A stretch of 64,000 nt of DNA from Dendrocalamus latiflorus. Lineage: Eukaryota; Streptophyta; Magnoliopsida; Poales; Poaceae. The stretch spans positions 43,034,640-43,098,639 of the forward strand of contig CM029664.1 of the NCBI GenBank assembly GCA_017311315.1, read 5' to 3'. Position numbers and translations under genes: made by a program. Shown here in pieces: positions 11,955 to 22,959 of the stretch; positions within the stretch are counted from its first letter, which is position 1; every line of letters begins with the position of its first letter. The notes under the pieces were generated by a model. That model saw nothing but the letters and a program-made list of their open reading frames with translations, searched no databases and was not told the DNA's origin.

Positions 11955-12080
11955 TCAGTCGTGGTAGCAGAGAAGCATGACGACGCATCGTCGGATGATG
12001 TAGAGCCTCGCCTTCTGCTCCCTCAACATTCGGCTAAGGCCTCCTCCTCTACGCTTCCCTTGGCTCCTTGGCTTGTTCAT
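11955..12080 (-). CDS. DVL/ROTUNDIFOLIA-like small peptide (41 aa)
   Basis: A 41-codon intronless minus-strand frame, ATG at 12080-12078 and TGA ending at 11955. The C-terminal half reads LREQKARLYIIRRCVVMLLC, ending YHD, which is the DVL/RTFL domain almost to the letter. A basic, glycine-rich stretch (GKRRGGG, residues 8-14) precedes it, as in many family members. Known family members are plasma-membrane-associated plant peptides that restrict polar cell proliferation when over-expressed; the function of this copy is inferred. A TATATAAG box lies about 103 bases upstream on the same strand, giving a short leader. A divergent relative sits on the plus strand at 25664-25837. The match to the family core makes this call firm although the frame is short. 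Confidence 0.9.
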   Translation of the reverse strand: MNKPRSQGKRRGGGLSRMLREQKARLYIIRRCVVMLLCYHD

Positions 12081-12182
12081 TCTGGTTGAACATTTAGGAG
12101 GTTTCTCTTCAGAAAAGGATAGTTTCTATTGAGTAGCTAGGTATTTGTGCTTAGTGTGCTCAAGCTCGTAGCATTTGGTGTG

Positions 12183-12190
12183 CTTATATA
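12183..12190 (-). promoter_or_regulatory. TATA box of the DVL-like gene
   Basis: Read on the minus strand the motif is TATATAAG, preceded by CCCC. It lies 103 bases upstream of the ATG at 12080, which would put the transcription start near 12155 and give a leader of about 75 nt. Confidence 0.55.
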
Positions 12191-12726
12191 GGGGAGAAGC
12201 GCCAAATCACTGCCTATCTTGCCTAGTTGTAGCTTGCAATAATATATTCCATTTTGATGTTGTAATAATATGCCCCTTCTATGGACTGGAGTGGTCAGCT
12301 GCTACTCCACAGGCACATGCCATAGTTTGTCAGCTTCCACGAACTTTGATGCAAGATCTGGGGGGACGATACCTCTAAGATTTGTGGACCATAATGCCTC
12401 ATGAATCGTTCTGATTCCATGGAGATACAGATATCTCCTTCTGGGATTTGCTTAGCCACATGTATGGCCGCTAAACATCCCTACTTCTTTGACATCAACT
12501 TGATTCTGTCTAGCCCTGCGCATACATATCTTAGTTTCTGTCTCGATTTGGAAGATCCTGATGAGTTAAGATCGTAAGATTCCCCTAAATAATGATCCCA
12601 AGGCTAACTTCCAGCCATCAGTGATCTGTTACAGACGCATTTGTGGGGAAAAATTATCACCAGCGTCTTCGGCAGCAACAAGAACCTTCATTGGCAACAG
12701 TAGGACCTTCATCAGCAACAGCATGA
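12191..12726. other. Upstream region of the DVL-like gene
   Basis: Gene-free on both strands as far as I can see. Likely promoter DNA of the minus-strand peptide gene, cut at its far end by the hAT element at 12735. Confidence 0.35.
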
Positions 12727-12734
12727 CTTGCTAC

Positions 12735-14110
12735 CTAGGAAGCACCGATACGGCTCCCAACTGCCGTACGCATGTCCGATACATATCTGATACGGTGATA
12801 CATATTGATATGCAGCAATACGATATCGGTGGAGTAGCGACGAATTTCAGCTAAAAAGAAAATAAAAAAACTATAATACGCCTGCGATACAATGTGATAC
12901 GCCTCTAATACGTCTAGCCCAATATTTTTAGCCAGCTGGCCCGGCCCACACGCTACTAACCTACCTTTCCCCGCATCGCCTCCCTCTAGTCGCCTCATCG
13001 CCTCCCCCCACTCGCCACCAGCCCACCACCCTCTCTTGCATTGCCTCCTCCCGCTCGCCACCGCCTCCCCCCCCCCCCCCGCGCATTGCCTCCCTCTCTA
13101 AGTCGCCCCTCTCTGTTTCTTTCTCTCCCTACGAGCTGACGGGCGCCTCTAGTGGTCTCCTCTGACTCCCCTCGGCTCCTTCTACCTACTATTAACCTCG
13201 GCTAGCCCCGCCGCCACCGAAACCTAAAGTGTGTCGTCGCCAAATCTGCTGGTTTCAGTGCTCTTCTCCGATGCCGGTGACTTCCCCAACCTCTTCTTGC
13301 CTTCCTCTACCTTTCCGTGCCGAAGGCCTGCGTCTGCTCCTCCTCTGACTCCAACGCTACGAAACTCCAACTGGCGGGTTAGTCTTCCTTAGCTTCGGTG
13401 GCTTCGCTACCGACCCCATCGATGACGATCAGTGCTGCTCTACACTGGCTCCTTCACCGTTGTAGAGCAATTCAGTATCTTAAATGCCTTGATATGACTA
13501 GATTGCACAACTTTTATCCAACACTTTTTACCACTTGGAATCATATCTATGTGTATTCTTGACTTGATTGATACCCAATGTTCTACTGTATGAATGAATT
13601 TGCTATGACAGCAACCATGGCATTATGCTTCATTGACCTATGGGCTATGGTTATCGTATTAAGATGGATTGGGAGGCAGGGAGCTACTGTGCAATATCAA
13701 TTGTGAATGCAAGATTTACTAGTAGATTTTCCTTAAACTAAATCCATGCACTGAATGTACTGGTACAATTATTTTCTATCCTGGTTAGACATTATCCTGG
13801 TCACACAGCCCATGGATGCTTATGATTACAATGTTCTGTCTAGGTTGACATCAATTTTGAGGAAGAGCTGATCGGAACTGGAAAGGGAAATAAACTAACT
13901 GGAAAGTGCTATATCTCCCAGTTGATTAATAGAATATATAGCATTCAATTTATCAAGATAATCTCAGTTTTTCTCTCTCATAGCTTCTTTACAATTTTTT
14001 TATTTTCAAATATATATATATATACACACACACACTTGCTGTATCGACGTACCTTTGTTTTTGGAAAATATCGAATCATTGTACCCGTATCGCGTATCGG
14101 GGCATCCTTG
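12735..14110. mobile_element. Non-autonomous hAT element (1376 bp)
   Basis: Flanked by a perfect 8-bp duplication CTTGCTAC (12727-12734 and 14111-14118). Ends are imperfect inverted repeats: CTAGGAAGCACCGATACG at the left and, complemented, CAAGGATGCCCCGATACG at the right (14 of 18 match). Subterminal GATAC/GTATC motifs are dense at both ends (12746-12830 and 14040-14100), as expected for transposase-binding repeats. The interior has a C-rich block, a poly-C run near 13068-13080 and a TA/CA microsatellite near 14010-14033. No transposase frame. Confidence 0.8.
14010..14034 (+). repeat. TA/CA microsatellite
   Basis: A run of TA dinucleotides passes directly into CA dinucleotides, inside the hAT element. 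Confidence 0.85.
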
Positions 14111-14118
14111 CTTGCTAC

Positions 14119-15650
14119 AAATACTCGATGAGCTACAGTCAACAGCAATGGCAGCAATGCAATTGTCCACAGAGAAAACAACAATACAGCAGTGACGTCA
14201 GGAATACAAGAAGACAAGGAATAGCTATTTGGAAAGTCTGTTATATAATTAGAAAGAATACTCCTTAGTAATAGTATGATATCTATATTAGGAATTCTAT
14301 GTTTAGCAAGTGCTCTATAGTATTGGTATGATAACTCTTAGTTCGATTGTTATGCGGCACCCGGTAGTGTAAAGGGTGGCCAATGACATTTCAGGAGGGG
14401 TAATAAAGAATCTTCCAGTTAGTTTAGCTTGATCAAAGCCTCAACAGCGGCCAAGACAAGCCTCACCGGCGTTGAGGGCAATCTTACCTTACCTTTCTAT
14501 GTTTTCACCTTCTCCAGCCATATCATATCTCATTGTGTTATTCATTTGTATTGAGTCGTAAAGACATGTGTATATTAGTAGATTTCAGGATGTTTAATAC
14601 TATCAGCAGAAGCTACATACATTTCACATTTCATTCAGAAAAAGGAAAATGTACAAATGCGAAACAATATTGTTGTTACGTCCTGTGTCATTATCTTTAT
14701 AACATGACACTGGGCAATGGATTACTATTCCCTAAGCTCAATGTCTTAGGGAATAATAAGTCTTACCAGAGTTACGCAACAGGACAATAACTAGATATTA
14801 TGCTTTATTACAACAGTTAACCACGCAGGGCTATAGGTTTTAGTAAAAATACTAGATATAAAAGGAGATACATACTATTTATATACCCTATCTCTCTGTG
14901 ACGAGGCACTACAGGTCGCCTACTCATCCCAACCACCAAATAGGGAGTCCACCTCGCCCTGGTCCTCAGCACGATCACTCTCATCTCACGTGGCATCCTC
15001 AATACCTAGATACCCCACGTCCCACTCGAGGTACTCCTAGGTGGACTGGGATCTAACAAGAGAATTTAATAGCAAAGGTGAGTATAAAACGTCCTTAGCA
15101 AGCATTAATAGCAATAGATGTAACTATATAACTCATCTCTTTGTCATCATCTCATTTTTTATCTCTCTTCGTAAAATAGGTTTTCAAGTTAAAGTGAGAT
15201 TTTGCAAGTCTTAGTATTTCAAATATTACTAGTCACTCAGGTGAGAAGAAAAAGACCCTTAGTGGTCTCCGTAACCTCCAATGCAAGAGGCAGTCATGAA
15301 TTTATGATTTTATTTAGTACTACGCAGGCTTGTGTCACTTTACATATAGCTATTCTGAACTCTCTAAAACTGGGTCTTCGGTATTTCCTTGATGTGGTGC
15401 TAAGTCCAGAGTACAAAATGTTTTTACTAGTTCTATTATTATATCTCTATACAACTAGTTATAATCGATGGCCCAAGGCGGTTTCTTACCCTCGCCCAAT
15501 ACCTCACCCGATTGTGAAGTAGTAATTGGTTAGGATAGTCTAACCCTCACCCAATGCTGCACTACACTAATATATGTGCCATGGATCCAACACTTCCGGG
15601 CTCTATACCAGTTCTGGTTTTGTCCATCTATTTTATACTACTTACTCATG
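14119..15650. other. Repeat-derived intergenic stretch
   Basis: No gene recognised. The part 14880-15110 (GGTGAGTATAAAACGTCC, CTTAGCAAGC) and 15460-15600 resembles, from memory, the non-coding ends of grass Ty3-type elements whose termini read GGGGCGTCACA, but no boundaries could be placed. Confidence 0.3.
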
Positions 15651-16480
15651 TGGAGATGATAATAACGTTGTAGGGTAGCATTTTTTGCTTGCCTAAGCAA
15701 GAAAATGCCTGACACTAGAAGTACAGTTTTCTTGCCGGAGTGAAAGTTGTTTGGTCCTTGTGTTATAACCTTACGTAGAGGGCATCAACATTAGGCACTC
15801 TCTACCTTCCTATTATTCATACCTTGTAGCTTAGCTGCTCCTTTCAGCTGGACGGCTCTTTTCTCTTTAACTTTTCATGTGGCCAAAACTTGAGATTTTT
15901 TTCTGGCCACGGCTTTCTTTGTGATAGCCTTTTTTTTTGCTTCTTGTTCTGCTGACTGACAAAAATGTGGGTTTTTCAACTCAAAAGCCCAAGTTCCAGA
16001 CTATGCAGAAAGATATAAGAGTAGCCCTTAAAGCAACTAGCCTCGTAGTCGCGGCGACACGCCGCGCCAGACACCGTGTGTACCGAAGTAAAAGAGGCGA
16101 TAATTTGTGAGGAGTTTTTAAAAAAAATCGAGGGCACATACGTATTTTCGAGAAAGCTAAAGGGTTTTTTCGAAAAAAATCGAGGACTTGTAAGGACCTG
16201 TACGTAAGTAAATAAGGGCCTATATGTAATTTCGGGAACCTGCGGGGCGCTATCCAAAATTTTTTTGAAAAAAAAAACTTGCAGGGACCTTTTCGCGAGG
16301 AAAAAGGACCTTTACGTAATTTCCGAAAAACTGGAGGAAACTGCCTCCTCCGGCCGTACAGGAATTGCCCCGCCACGCGCCGGCCGGACACGCGGGCGGG
16401 GCGACGTGGCCCGCGCGAGAGGCCGGGAATCCCCCGGAGTTTGTTTGGGGTTTTATTCCCAACAGCTAGTCTCAAATATG
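15651..16480. other. Repeat-derived stretch without a recognised gene
   Basis: Between 16090 and 16330 the text repeats short phrases around ATCGAGG, GGACCT and TACGTAA; from 16350 to 16440 it is GC-rich. Overlapping open frames occur on both strands but none resembles a protein family. Probably transposon debris. Confidence 0.3.
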
Positions 16481-17163
16481 AATAAAAATTTTAGTGAAGC
16501 ACACAATTGCAATGCTCTCGACTGGTGTAAAGATGCAAGCTTCTTGAAAATTCCTAGTCAAACCGCAGGACTAGTATTTCGGAAAGACGTGTTGTACTTT
16601 GTCTCTACCTTCTCTCAAGGAATCAGAATTAACAGACTAGCAATGCAACTCAGAACAACACAACTAGATTGTTCGGATGGAAACAAGACTTGAATTCTTA
16701 CTTCTGCATGTGTACTTCAGATGACACTAGTGAATTGATTCGGCTAGCAAGTAGGTGGACTTCGGATGATTCTTCTAGTGGGCTGATTCGGCTAGTAGGC
16801 AGATACACAAATTCTGGATAGTAGAGCAAATAGAACTTGTTAGGAAATACGGCCGAACAGCAGACTCACAAGAGGTTCTGGCTTGATATCAAGTCAGAAT
16901 AAGCAAATTAGACCAGACAGCAAAGCTATTTTTTTTGTTTTATGTGGACACAACGAATAAGCGACGCAAAGAAACACGATGATCAGCACCTAAACAAAAA
17001 TTCTAATGGACCAAACATAACCAAACTCACAAATTAACAGATGCAAAAACTAGAGTTTGGATTTTGTTTCGTGTTTTCAGTTTATGGACTATAGGAAATT
17101 AAATAAAAACAACAAGGAAAATTTATCTAAAAGCTAGGGTAAATAATCCTATCGAGTAAACCG

Positions 17164-17936
17164 TGCTCTGATACTAAGATGATATTGGGTCACCCGATCT
17201 TCTCGACGTAGAATCAAGATACTCACATGTAGCCTCTCGAATTATATTGATCCTCCATTGCCAATGAAAGAACGAACACTCTTTAATTCACAAAAACACA
17301 CACGCCAGACTTCACGACCACCAAGCAAAACCCTATCATGCTCACAATTCCCAGCGAAAAGGTTGAATGATCTCCATTACCGAAGTACTCCCAATTTACC
17401 CTCAAGATGGTTCAGCCAACATGGAAGAACAAGCAATCTGCTGTTTCAATCTATTGTAAAAAATATATAGTCCCCCCTTACAAGAGAGGGGTTGGGGTAT
17501 ATATGGCACGCTCCCAGCCTCTCATGACGCAAGCCTAGGGCCGGCTGGAGGTGTGCTTGACCGAACTGGATTTGGTTTGGTCCAAGGAGAAACTGAATCA
17601 AGATGTTTTTATACTGCTAATCAATTTCTATCTCTAATTATTCTCTATTTGAGTTTGGATTCAACTAACCCAAAGACTAAATACATGACCAAACTCAAAG
17701 CTAACCAGACTATATGGCCGACTGAATGAGACTCGGCCAACTTGATGCCAAGTCTTGGTCCACATGTATATATGCATGCTTTCTTGTTTCCTTTGTGTAT
17801 GCAATGCTGCTCCTTCCTTTCTTGCTCATGTAGCATTGATACATGCATGCAGCACATATGTGATCTGGTGACGCCCCTTCCTCCCTCACCTCCCATTGGA
17901 CGCCATCTTTTTCATTAATTCTTGTACTTTAGCAAC
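17164..17936 (-). mobile_element. Copia-type LTR and primer-binding-site remnant
   Basis: GCTCTGATACTAAG at 17165-17178, complemented, reads CTTAGTATCAGAGC. This is close to the TGGTATCAGAGC initiator-methionine tRNA primer site used by plant Copia elements. The sequence just to its right begins TGATATTGGG, which would be the complemented 3' end (CA) of an LTR lying on the minus strand. The outer end near CAACA at 17936 is uncertain. The internal region would extend left of 17164, but no gag or pol could be read, so this is a decayed or truncated copy. Confidence 0.45.
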
Positions 17937-18770
17937 ATCCCTATAATCAAGAATTAAACTATCATGTAGCATCAACGCTCTTTTACCCATATAAAATGTG
18001 TAACGCCCCGTTTTCCAGGGGTGCGTACGGACACGGCACCCTGTAACTATTCACGCATGAACAGTTATGGAATATCGCGCAAGAGTATACCATTGCATGC
18101 TTACAACAAAAGTCCAGCATATATTTGACATAAGGATTAACATCCAGGTTTTTGACAGCGGGGCGTGCAAGCCCAAAGTATAATTACATTACAAAAGACT
18201 TCCAGAATCCGCTTCGAGCGCGGCGAAGACCTAAAGCCAAGGATCCTCGTCGAAGAAGAGATCCTCCGGGACTTCCTCGACGGGGAGACTTCCACCTTCG
18301 TCTTGATCCTCTAAAGATTAGATTAAGCAAGCCGTGAGCCAAACAACCGGCTCAGCAAATCCCAAAGGGATCCTATCTTACTACATGCACGGAATATCAA
18401 AGGAAGGGAGTATACTTGGTTTATTACATTTGGTGGATGCAGTTTTATTTGCAAACATTTTAATAAGAACGGCCCAAAAACTACTTCTCAAGATCTCAGG
18501 GGTTTTCAACAAAAGTTCGTTAACCAACCTAACCAAGTTAGAGCATTTACAAAACTACTTAAGCTTTGCTGCTGGAATCACCCAAGTGACACAGCTCCAT
18601 TAACCGGGAGCACGGCGTATTCGAATACCATTTATTAGACTCTGCAGAGTTTGCTCAGCTTTACCCACACGATCCCTTAACTCCCGCTAAAGAGTTAAAG
18701 AAGCCAGGTCGTTTCACTGCTCAATTCTTTATATAGGCTCTACCCGGTAGAATTCACTCGGGTCTGGCTC

Positions 18771-18790
18771 TCACACACACACACACACAA
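18771..18790 (+). repeat. CA microsatellite
   Basis: About nine to ten CA dinucleotides in a row. Confidence 0.9.
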
Positions 18791-19025
18791 GAGAAGACGG
18801 TGTCCGCTTCGAGTGAACTCTACCGTTGTTAGGCACCCACAACACGGCTTGCCTAACCTCACTGCTAAACCTCCTGTAGAGTTTCAATCGAGTTGAGCAG
18901 CTACTAGACAAGTGTTGACAAGTCAACTCCTGTGGTTGAGCGATCACTGTGACATTTGCTCAGCGTAAGGGTTTCAGTCCTTACATTTTCACATGGTCCG
19001 CAACCTCACCAGGCCCGCGACCCAA

Positions 19026-19155
19026 CCTAGGGTAAACGGTGGGCGAAAACCGTCTCGCGGCGCACCACAATCCGCCTTACCCTAACCTCAATCCTAGGGT
19101 AAGAGATGGGCGAAAACCGTCTCGCGGCGCACCACAATCCCCCTTACCCTACCTC
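19026..19155 (+). repeat. Two-copy tandem duplication, period 67
   Basis: The phrase GGGCGAAAACCGTCTCGCGG with the flanking CCTAGGGTAA and CACCACAATCC blocks occurs twice, 67 bases apart, with few differences. Because 67 is not a multiple of three, it creates two overlapping open frames that look alike but are not genes. Confidence 0.85.
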
Positions 19156-21589
19156 GTGCCCGCAGGCACTCTCCGCTCTAGGGCACGGTGTCCCATACCA
19201 CCCTACCCTAGAGTCGGGTTTGCAAATCCTATTGGCCCGCAGCCACAACCTTATTAGTGTAAGACTTTGCATGATAATAATAACTTACAGTTATCTAGAT
19301 TAACAGATAATTATTTCTAGGGTTACAAAGGCATGGCTACAAATTTAACATGGCATTTGACAGTGGTAGGATTATCTACATAACAAGTCATTCTAAACAT
19401 TTTATTTTATTTCAAACTAACATTTCACAATTAGCATAATGCAAATAACATATTAACATAAATAAACATCATGGGTTGCAATATGATCAAAGGATTTGAG
19501 ACTTGCCGTCAATCCGAATGATTTCCGCTAACTCGAACGAAGAACCTCCTGGCTCCTGTGACTGCCCTTGAACTTCCGGAGACTCCGACACTAGCGCAAA
19601 CATATAAAACAAATTAAATCCAGCTTGAGACTAATCAAGCGAGGAAAAATAAACTATTTAAAAAGGAGTAAATTGCATAAATCCTTCGAATGGAAATTTA
19701 GAAATTTATCTGGGATGATTTTGGTGGAAGGGAGGTCACAAATGGATTCTGGACATTTTTCTGAGCAAGGTGGTGAAATTTGGGAATTTTTTGGATTTTT
19801 TGGGATTTTCTAGGATTTATTTGGATTTTCTGGGATTTTAGAAATTGGAAAATTGCGGGAACATCCAATGAACAGTGCGGCCCGGCACTGTTTGGCCCGC
19901 GCGGCCGAAGGCCAGCGCGGCCCACAGGCGGCGACTCGCGCGCGCACTCGGGCGACAGAGCAGGCTTGCGCGGCCCACTCCCACGCGCGCTCACGCGGTC
20001 GCGATGCACGACACGCGGCTCGGGCGGACGGGGCGGATGGCGAGCGGGCGAACGGCGCGGATGCGGCGGGAGAAGATCGGACGGCATCGGAGTGGGGAGA
20101 GCGGGCGAAGCGATACGGCGGGATCGGACGGCCGAGGTTAGATATTACGGAGGAGATGCACGGCTGGGGAAGAGCCACGTCGCGGGGAGCGTCGTCTTCA
20201 ACCTCCGGCCGCTACAGGGCTCCCGGGGCAGAGGTACGGCGGCGACGGCGGTCCGGGCGCAGGAGAGGATGCCGCCGACGGCCAAGGGCATCAGGAGGGA
20301 GAGGAGAGCGAGGGGAATCCATTTTTGGGCTCTGGAAGGGGAGGGGAACAGAGGAGAGGGCGGGAGGAAGATGGGGGCGCTTCGGGTATTTGGTGGCGAA
20401 GGGGGTCACCGGCGGCGAGGGAGCTCAATCGGCCGCGGCTACACGTTCAAGGGGTCCAGGTGCTCACATTGGCGGCGGCGGTGAGCGCTGGGGAGCTTCG
20501 GAGCGGGCTGGCCACGGGAGAGGTGCGACGGCCGGAGAGGAGCTTCGACGGCGGTGCTCCTCGGGCAATCACCTGTCCAACGGCAAGCACCAAAGGGGTT
20601 AGCGAGGGGAGGAGGTGCTCTCGGCGGAAGCAATTGAAGAATGAGGGAGAGGGGAGGGAGAATGGCTCCGGGGTGCCGCCAGCTCACACGACGGCAATGG
20701 CGGGGCTACGGTCGGCGGGGCTTCAATCGGGTGCTCTGGGAGGTGGCTGGGAGCGGTGGGAAGCGAATGGAAGAGGTGGAGCGGCTCGAGAAGCAAAGGA
20801 GGCAAGGTGGCAGGGGGAGGGGCTTTTTATACCCGCGCGGAGAGGGGCGGGGCTTCGGGGAGAAGGCAACGGGAGGGGCCTCCGGGGTCAACAGGAGCAG
20901 GTCGGCCGTCTCCTCCGCGGGATGGAGCGGTGACTGGATGACGCCGGCTCTGCACAGGAGTAATGGCGACGGGACGACACAGGGGGCAGTTGGGTCGCGG
21001 CATGGGCGGAGGCGCGTCCGCGCGCGGGAGGGGAGGCGCGGCGACTGCCAGGTGGGGCCGGAGCTGGGGCGGGCGACGTGGTGCAAGGGCGTCCACCCAT
21101 TCAAACCGAAGCGGTCGGGACGGCGCCGGCGCGGGGAGAAACCAGGGGCGGCGCGGAGACGGGCGCGGCGCGGCGCAGCGCGCGTGCGCGGGGCAAAGGC
21201 GGGAAGGAGCAAGGGCGCCAGCGGGAAGGGAGAGGGGAGCGGCGCCAGAGAGGAGGGGAGGCGGAAGAGAGGGAGGCGGGGGAGGAGAACGCCAGCGAAA
21301 AGGGCGCAAGCGCCAGAGGAAAGGGAAAGGCGGAAAGAGGCGGGGCGCCAGCGGAGAGGGGAGGCGCCCTGCCGAAAAGGGAAAGCGGCGGCAGGGAAAA
21401 CTTTCCCAAAAAGGAAAGTTTCCAGAAAACACTCAAAAATGCAGCAAAAAGCGCAGAAATTTTTGGTTTGCATTTTTCGGGGCTTTTCAAAATGTACTAA
21501 AGAACGGATTCACCTGATAATATTTAATGTGACTCAATAATTCTCTCCAATCAAATAACATATTTAATTGAAAAGCACAAGACATGAGC

Positions 21590-22048
21590 GTATCCGCATC
21601 AGAAGAGGCCCGGCGCCAAATTGTGAGTGGCTTGATGTTCGTCATCTCCAAAGTGGAGAAAGAACAATCACTAGTGGAATCGAGAAGCAAGACTTAATTC
21701 GTGGAGCCGGTCCAAGTCGCTTGAGCTTTCCTCAATGTGGACTAATGAAGATCGGCAAGTCTTCAATACCACGTTAAAAACATCGTGTGTCTTCATTTGG
21801 TTACTACTTGTCTCTATTATTCTGCATTTATATTTCTAGCATTTGAAATTATCATATCTTAATTAAGGTAAGATCATATTTTGTAGAGACATTGCTTGTG
21901 ATGCTTTAGTTATTCTAGAATTGTGTAGGTCTTGAATAGAAATAGAATTCTTGCTTAAGTTGTAATTAGTGGAGATTAGTTTTAGAAAGCAAGAAATTTT
22001 AGAACCTCTTATTCACCCTCCCTCTAGTCGGTTATCATTGATCCTACA
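21590..22048 (+). mobile_element. Copia (SIRE-like) LTR 3' fragment
   Basis: It carries the same ordered blocks as 8400-8798: ACTTAATTCGTGGAGCCG, CGGCAAGTCT, a long T-rich part, then CTTATTCACCCTCCCTCTAG and an end at CCTACA. No left TG end could be fixed, so it is a truncated LTR next to the GC-rich element that ends near 21540. Confidence 0.55.
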
Positions 22049-22430
22049 GATGCCTTTTGTGTTGTGTTGTGCTAGTGCTATGGGGGACAAGAAATGGATG
22101 GGTGGGGGTGACCTACTTGGCTTGGTCGGGTTGAAAATAGAATGGCAGTGGTAGAAGTGGTGCTTCCCACGTGCTCCCGGTTGGTTGGCCTTCTTCCCTG
22201 GTACCATCTAGTCCTTGTCTGCCTTGGCTGGTTATGGGCAGTTCTTGGCTCCTAGGCTATTGTGGTCACAGTCCTCTCCCCTTTGGTCTTCCTGAACTCC
22301 TCTAGATGCCTTCTCCTCCTTGGCTTCTCTCTGTGACGGCAACTCCTGGATCTCTCTCTCTCGCTCTTGGTTCCGGTGGGAATGGACTAGGGAGGAGATG
22401 GGAAATGGGATGGAGAGTGAGGGAAATGAC

Positions 22431-22951
22431 TAGGGATGGCAATCGAGCGCGGCGGGTACGGGTAGTGCTCGCCCATACCCGTACCTGCAACCCTGATTTA
22501 CGCCCACGGGTATACCTGCGAAGGATGACGGGTGAAAAACCTCGCCCATACCCGTCGCCCGTGGGCATAGCCGTTTACCCGCGAACTGAGAGTCACCATC
22601 TAAGAGTTAAACTAATGACAGGTACATATAAGCAATAGCTATTTCTAGGAAATATAATAGCTATAAAAAAAGTTTATAACAATCAATAGCAATTAGAGAT
22701 ATGAAAAAGTTTATAACAATCAATAGCAATTAGAGATATTGCTATGACTGCGCCACTTGTCAATCTATATCGCGGGTAAACGGGCGGGGTGGGTACGGGT
22801 GGAGCTTACCCATACCCGTACCCGTTTACCCGACGGGTAGAGTGTTTCCCCTAATTTTCATATCCGTGGGTAAAGAAAATATCCCATACCCGACTCCATT
22901 AGGGTATTTACCCACGGGTATACGGGTAAACGGGCACAATTGCCATCCCTA
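22431..22951. mobile_element. Non-autonomous hAT element (521 bp)
   Basis: Perfect 13-bp terminal inverted repeats TAGGGATGGCAAT and a perfect 8-bp duplication GAAATGAC (22423-22430 and 22952-22959). The interior is packed with inverted and direct copies of CCCGTACCC/GGGTAAACGGG. It also has a 36-bp unit repeated with one base between copies (22667-22702, 22704-22739). No transposase. Confidence 0.92.
22667..22739 (+). repeat. 36-bp direct tandem duplication inside the hAT element
   Basis: Two identical units beginning AAAAAGTTTATAACAATC, period 37, lie in the middle of the element. An internal duplication of this kind often follows an aborted excision or gap repair. Confidence 0.9.
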
Positions 22952-22959
22952 GAAATGAC

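Larger units (their letters stand above)
17999..21540 (-). mobile_element. Large non-coding LTR-type element or fragment (minus orientation)
   Basis: The left edge starts TGTAACGCCCCG, the same kind of terminus as the solo LTR at 10900; complemented it reads GGGGCGTTACA. The text around 18200-18360, complemented, parallels the terminal part of the plus-strand element ending at 31757 (a tail of the form CTCACNNCTTGC, then an acidic GAG/GAC-rich region). From 19860 to 21400 it is extremely GC-rich with long open frames on both strands and no domain. It appears to stop where a Copia LTR fragment begins near 21590. Exact family and right boundary not resolved. Confidence 0.4.

Noticed and set aside
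14010..14034. Microsatellites and direct repeats considered as a CRISPR-like array
   Set aside because: No regularly spaced repeat-spacer structure anywhere in the window, and the genome is eukaryotic.
19853..21540. Very long overlapping open frames of 200-300 codons on both strands
   Set aside because: They are Arg/Gly/Ala/Pro-rich in all frames, as expected for extreme GC content; no domain, splice signal or start context supports a protein. They lie inside a non-coding repeat element.
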